NCBI RefSeq assembly: GCF_022712295.1
Contig: NZ_JALAGT010000103.1
Location: 1 to 6,936, forward strand
DNA length: 6,936 bases
Reading direction: 5' to 3'
DNA from: Galactobacter sp.
GTDB taxonomy: Bacteria; Actinomycetota; Actinomycetes; Actinomycetales; Micrococcaceae
The notes under the pieces are model-generated. The model saw only the letters and a list, made by a program, of their open reading frames with translations, was not told the DNA's origin and did no database searches. A program made the translations under genes and the position numbers. Below, one piece after another: positions 4,047 to 6,936 of this stretch. How positions within the stretch are numbered: position 1 is the stretch's first letter; each line of letters begins with the position of its first letter.

Positions 4047-5468
4047 ATGGCCGCAGGCCCCCCACCCGAAGAGGACGCACGCCCTAACGTGGCCCTTCGC
4101 CTCTTCTACGGTGCACGCGACTTCGTGGATCGGCTTGCGGCCAATTCCCCGGCCCGCCTCGCCATCGGTGTCTTCCTGGCCTTCATCCTCGTGGTGACGA
4201 TCCTGTTGAGCCTTCCGATGGCCGCAACGGACGGTCACCTGACCCCTTTCGTGGACGCCTTCTTCACCGCCGTCTCCGCCGTGTGCGTCACCGGCCTGAC
4301 GGTGGTCTCCACCGCCGCACACTGGACGTTGTTCGGGCAGGTCGTGATCCTGGTGGCCATCTTCGTGGGCGGTCTCGGCATCCTCACCCTGGCGTCGATC
4401 CTCTCGCTCGCAGTGTCCAAGCGGCTCGGCATCCGTGGGAAGCTCCTGGCTCAGCAGTCCCTCAACGTGTCCTCCTCGGGGCGGCTGGGTGAGGTCGGTT
4501 CGCTGCTGCGCATCGTCATCACGACCTCCGTCATCATCCAGCTCCTGCTCATCCTGTGGTTGAGCGCCCGCTTCTGGAGTTACGGGGAAAGCCTGGGTCG
4601 TGGAGCCTGGCACGGGGTCTTCTATGCCGTCTCCGCGTACAACAATGCGGGGTTCACCCCACACTCCGACGGCCTGGTTCCGTATGAGGCCGACGCATGG
4701 CTGCTGGCTCCCCTGATGCTCGGAGTCTTCTTGGGGTCGCTGGGGTTCCCGGTGGTGATGGTGCTGCTGCATCAGCGGCACCGGATCAGCAAATGGAACC
4801 TGCACACCAAACTCACGCTCACGGTCTCACTGGCGCTGGTCTTTCTCGGAAGTGCGGCGTGGGGCGCCTCGGAATGGGGAAATGACGACACCATCGGGCG
4901 GATGGGTTTCTGGGACAAGTCCCTCCACACCCTCTTCGCCTCCGTCATGACCCGCTCCGGCGGTTTCAACCTGGTGGATCAATCGCAGATGCATCCCGCC
5001 AGTCTGGTCATCACGGACGCCTTGATGTTCGTGGGAGGCGGCTCGGCCTCCACGGCCGGCGGTATCAAGGTCACCACGCTTGCCGTGCTGATCGTGGCCA
5101 TCCTCGCCGAGGCTCGCGGCACCACCCAGGTCCAGGTCTACGGCCGACGAATCGTGGAGTCCACCCTCAGGGTCGCCATCGCGGTGACCGGTATGGGCGC
5201 CACCTTGGTCATGTTGGGGACCATCGCGCTCCTGGTCGTCGATCCGGCTGCCAGGTTCGATCACGCTCTCTTCGAGTGCATCTCCGCCTTCGCAACCGTC
5301 GGTCTGTCCACCGGACTCACGGAAACCCTGCCGGCAGCGGGCAAGATTGTGCTGGCAGCCCTGATGTTCCTCGGGCGGATCGGTACCATCACCTTCGCGA
5401 CGGCTTTGTCCTTGCGGCACACCCGTCAGCTTTATCACTACCCGGAAGAGAGGCCCATCATTGGCTGA
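4047..5468 (+). CDS. ktrB: K+ uptake channel subunit KtrB (TrkH/KtrB family)
   Basis: From ATG 4047 the protein has 473 residues, typical of KtrB, the pore-forming part of an ion-driven potassium uptake system in the cytoplasmic membrane. It has the family's four pseudo-repeats of helix, pore loop, helix. The pore loops carry the conserved filter glycines: V-T-G-L (81-84), N-N-A-G-F (199-203), R-S-G-G-F (303-307) and A-T-V-G-L (416-420). G-G-G-S-A-S-T-A-G-G-I-K (330-341) matches the gating loop of the third repeat, and F-L-G-R-I-G (441-446) supplies the conserved Arg of the last helix. The start is chosen because AAGGA (4030-4034) precedes it, although 12 nt away. GTG codons at 3993 and 4014 are in frame and would add 18 or 11 residues with no better ribosome site. 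The gene overlaps ktrA by 8 bp and is divergent from acuC. No riboswitch leader is seen. Confidence 0.94.
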   Translation: MAAGPPPEEDARPNVALRLFYGARDFVDRLAANSPARLAIGVFLAFILVVTILLSLPMAATDGHLTPFVDAFFTAVSAVCVTGLTVVSTAAHWTLFGQVVILVAIFVGGLGILTLASILSLAVSKRLGIRGKLLAQQSLNVSSSGRLGEVGSLLRIVITTSVIIQLLLILWLSARFWSYGESLGRGAWHGVFYAVSAYNNAGFTPHSDGLVPYEADAWLLAPLMLGVFLGSLGFPVVMVLLHQRHRISKWNLHTKLTLTVSLALVFLGSAAWGASEWGNDDTIGRMGFWDKSLHTLFASVMTRSGGFNLVDQSQMHPASLVITDALMFVGGGSASTAGGIKVTTLAVLIVAILAEARGTTQVQVYGRRIVESTLRVAIAVTGMGATLVMLGTIALLVVDPAARFDHALFECISAFATVGLSTGLTETLPAAGKIVLAALMFLGRIGTITFATALSLRHTRQLYHYPEERPIIG

Positions 5469-6132
5469 ACGATACGGCGACCACAACGCCCCCGTCCTGA
5501 TCGTGGGGTTGGGACGCTACGGTTCCTCCGTGGCCCGGCAGTTGGTCCAGCAAGGCCGGGAGGTGCTCGCCATCGAACGCAACGCGGAACTGGTGCAAGT
5601 GTTCGCGGACTCGCTGACCCATGTCGTGGAAGCGGACGCCACCAACCTGGAGGCCCTACGCCAGCTCGGAGCCCAGGAGTTCTCCTCCGCGGTGGTTGGA
5701 GTGGGCACCTCGGTGGAGGCCTCGGTGTTGATCACCGTGAATCTGGTGGACCTGGGGATCGAGCACGTCTGGGCCAAGGCCATCACGCCCGCGCACGGCA
5801 AGATCCTCTCCAGGATCGGCGCCAATCACGTCATCTATCCGGAGGCGGACGCCGGTGTGCGCACCGCCCACCTGGTGGGCGGGCGCATGTTGGACTTCAT
5901 CGAATTCGACGACGGCTTCGCGATCGTGAAGATGTACCCGCCCAAGGAGACCCAAGGTTTCAGCCTCGAGGACTCCCATGTTCGGGAGAAGTACGGCGTC
6001 ACCGTGGTGGGTGTGAAGTCACCGGGAGAGGATTTCACCTACGCCCAGCCGGACACCGTGGTGTCCCAGCGTGACGTGCTGATCGTGGCCGGCCACGTGG
6101 AACTGTTGGAGCGCTTCGCCGCGAGGCCCTGA
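5461..6132 (+). CDS. ktrA: K+ uptake regulatory subunit KtrA (RCK_N/RCK_C)
   Basis: A 223-residue cytosolic protein, normal for KtrA, whose octameric ring gates KtrB in response to nucleotides. The RCK_N Rossmann domain (about 10-130) has strand V-L-I-V followed by G-L-G-R-Y-G-S at 16-22. E39 ends the second strand and would bind the nucleotide ribose; V-V-E-A-D-A-T at 55-61, A-K-A at 105-107 and R-I-G-A-N-H-V-I-Y-P-E at 118-128 are standard RCK_N signatures. Residues about 140-220 form RCK_C, the domain that binds c-di-AMP in characterised KtrA proteins; whether this one does cannot be read. The start is TTG 5461, preceded by GAGAGG (5448-5453) at 7 nt. It overlaps the ktrB stop by 8 bp, so the two are coupled, giving fixed stoichiometry. 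A hairpin terminator follows 47 bp after the stop. Confidence 0.94.
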   Translation: MAERYGDHNAPVLIVGLGRYGSSVARQLVQQGREVLAIERNAELVQVFADSLTHVVEADATNLEALRQLGAQEFSSAVVGVGTSVEASVLITVNLVDLGIEHVWAKAITPAHGKILSRIGANHVIYPEADAGVRTAHLVGGRMLDFIEFDDGFAIVKMYPPKETQGFSLEDSHVREKYGVTVVGVKSPGEDFTYAQPDTVVSQRDVLIVAGHVELLERFAARP

Positions 6133-6179
6133 GCCGCTGCCATTGACCCCACAGACTTCGGTTAGCCCCGTGACGCGGA

Positions 6180-6209
6180 ATTTGCCCCGGTCGAACGACC
6201 GGGGCAAAT
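6180..6209. terminator. Bidirectional terminator between ktrA and proC
   Basis: Arms 6180-6192 and 6197-6209 pair perfectly over 13 bp around a GAAC loop. The stem has a GC core flanked by an A-T run (ATTT/AAAT), so either strand places U-rich bases at the end of the stem. It lies 47 bp past the ktrA stop and 45 bp past the convergent proC stop, and can serve both. Confidence 0.85.
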
Positions 6210-6254
6210 CACATCGGCAGGGGTTCATGCCACATACGGGGGCAAAAGAGAGCC

Positions 6255-6936
6255 TCAGGCGTAGTCCTTCGCCATCTGCAGCGAGCGGGCCACAGCGTTC
6301 TTCTCGCCTTCTGCGATGGCCTCGCGCACGCCACGCTCGTCGAAGGTGAGGATGGCCTGCTCCGTGGTTCCCTTGGGGCTGGTGACGGCCTTGCGGAAGG
6401 CAGCCGGGTCGGCATCCGGCGTGTCCAACATCAGACCCGCACCGGCCAGTGTGGCCGCCGCCAGCTGCCGCGCCAGGTCCTTGTCAAGGCCGAGCGCCGC
6501 CCCGCCGTCTGCCATGGCCTCCGCCAGGTAGAAGGCGTAGGCGGGGCCGGAACCTGACACGGCGGAAACCACGTCGATCTGGTCCTCCTCCACCTCGTAC
6601 ACCTTCCCGGAACCCGCGAAGACGGCACGCGCGGCATCCACTGCGGTGTCGTCGGCATGGGTGCCGCGGGCCAAGGCCACGACGCCCCTGCCCACCTGCA
6701 GCGGGGTGTTGGGCATGGAGCGCAGCACCGGCTGTCCCTCGGCCAGGCTTGCTTCCAGCTTGGCCAGCGTGATCGCGGCGGCGACGGAGACCACCACGGT
6801 GCCCTCTCGCAGAGCCGGGGCGATCTCCTGGGCGAGTTCGGCGATGGCATAGGGCTTCACCCCGGGCAGCACCACATCGGACTCCGAGGCGGCCCACGTG
6901 TTGGCATCGTCGTGTTCCTCGGCGCTGCGCACGGGA
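6255..6936 (-). CDS. proC: Pyrroline-5-carboxylate reductase, 5' truncated
   Basis: The frame is open from the right window edge to a TGA at 6255-6257, giving 226 visible residues of an enzyme that is usually about 270 long. It catalyses the last step of proline synthesis, NAD(P)H-dependent reduction of pyrroline-5-carboxylate. The N-terminal Rossmann loop lies outside the window. Visible are V-K-P-Y (for the usual V-K-P-Q) at the end of the nucleotide domain, the M-P-N-T-P motif, and the signature S-G-S-G-P-A-Y-A-F with A-M-A-D-G-G-A-A-L-G-L. T-S-P-K-G-T-T-E (usually S-P-G-G-T-T) lies near the C-terminus. A GTG at 6932 could look like a start, but it is internal because half of the Rossmann domain would be missing. 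The gene converges on ktrA across a shared terminator. Confidence 0.93.
   Translation of the reverse strand, partial: PVRSAEEHDDANTWAASESDVVLPGVKPYAIAELAQEIAPALREGTVVVSVAAAITLAKLEASLAEGQPVLRSMPNTPLQVGRGVVALARGTHADDTAVDAARAVFAGSGKVYEVEEDQIDVVSAVSGSGPAYAFYLAEAMADGGAALGLDKDLARQLAAATLAGAGLMLDTPDADPAAFRKAVTSPKGTTEQAILTFDERGVREAIAEGEKNAVARSLQMAKDYA

Noticed and set aside
3921..4805. A 294-residue open frame on the minus strand opposite ktrB, rich in His, Gln, Asp and Gly
   Set aside because: It is antisense to the clear KtrB coding sequence, has the composition expected of a complement frame in GC-rich DNA, and shows no domain motif. The frames at 4827-5486 (minus) and 2750-3283 (plus) are rejected for the same reason.
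1..6936. Mobile elements, CRISPR arrays, tRNA/rRNA genes, toxin-antitoxin or defence genes
   Set aside because: No transposase or integrase motifs, no regular repeat-spacer pattern, no tRNA cloverleaf and no flanking repeats were found. The genes present are ordinary actinobacterial chromosomal genes.

Overview
The window is high-GC DNA that reads as an actinobacterial chromosome, probably a member of the Micrococcales. The taxon is an inference from gene content. The markers are a 32-residue bS22/AURKAIP1-type ribosomal peptide gene preceded by a small excisionase-like HTH gene, a glutaredoxin-like gene fused translationally to rex, and proC nearby. From memory, Mycobacterium tuberculosis carries proC, the small HTH gene and the bS22 gene side by side (Rv0500, Rv0500A, Rv0500B). 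Most start codons are GTG or TTG. No phage, transposon, tRNA, rRNA or CRISPR sequence was seen.

Layout from left to right. (1) Bases 1-580, plus strand: the 3' part of a gene for a Pro/Gly-rich protein with four membrane segments, cut by the window edge. (2) Bases 603-1495, minus strand: a glutaredoxin-like gene and rex, sharing an ATGA overlap. They have their own promoter-like box and sit downstream of a 19-bp hairpin terminator. (3) Bases 1591-1689, minus strand: the gene for bS22, with a strong ribosome binding site and a recognisable promoter. (4) Bases 1859-2083, minus strand: a 74-residue single-domain HTH regulator. A promoter-like pair lies upstream, with a tandem direct repeat over its -35 element. 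(5) Bases 2248-3964, minus strand: an AcuC-type class I deacetylase gene followed by a cysteine-free ArsR-family regulator. (6) Bases 4047-6132, plus strand: ktrB and ktrA, an overlapping pair encoding a K+ uptake channel and its cytosolic RCK gating subunit. (7) A bidirectional terminator hairpin at 6180-6209, then proC on the minus strand, truncated at its 5' end by the window edge.

The genes form several small units, not one pathway: redox sensing (grx-rex), translation (bS22), lysine deacetylation plus a regulator (acuC-arsR), potassium homeostasis (ktrBA) and proline synthesis (proC). K+ uptake and proline synthesis are both osmotic-response functions and lie convergently across one shared terminator. 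That may be coincidence.

No clearly novel system is present. Three regulatory patterns deserve attention. First, three genes without a Shine-Dalgarno sequence (grx, arsR, acuC) each have a TANNNT box exactly 6 nt before a GTG codon, which points to leaderless transcripts and helps fix the start codons. Second, a tandem direct repeat overlaps the predicted -35 of the HTH gene and could be an autoregulatory operator. Third, the DNA-binding wing of this Rex departs from the usual sequence, and rex is followed by a convergent gene where hemA is commonly found.
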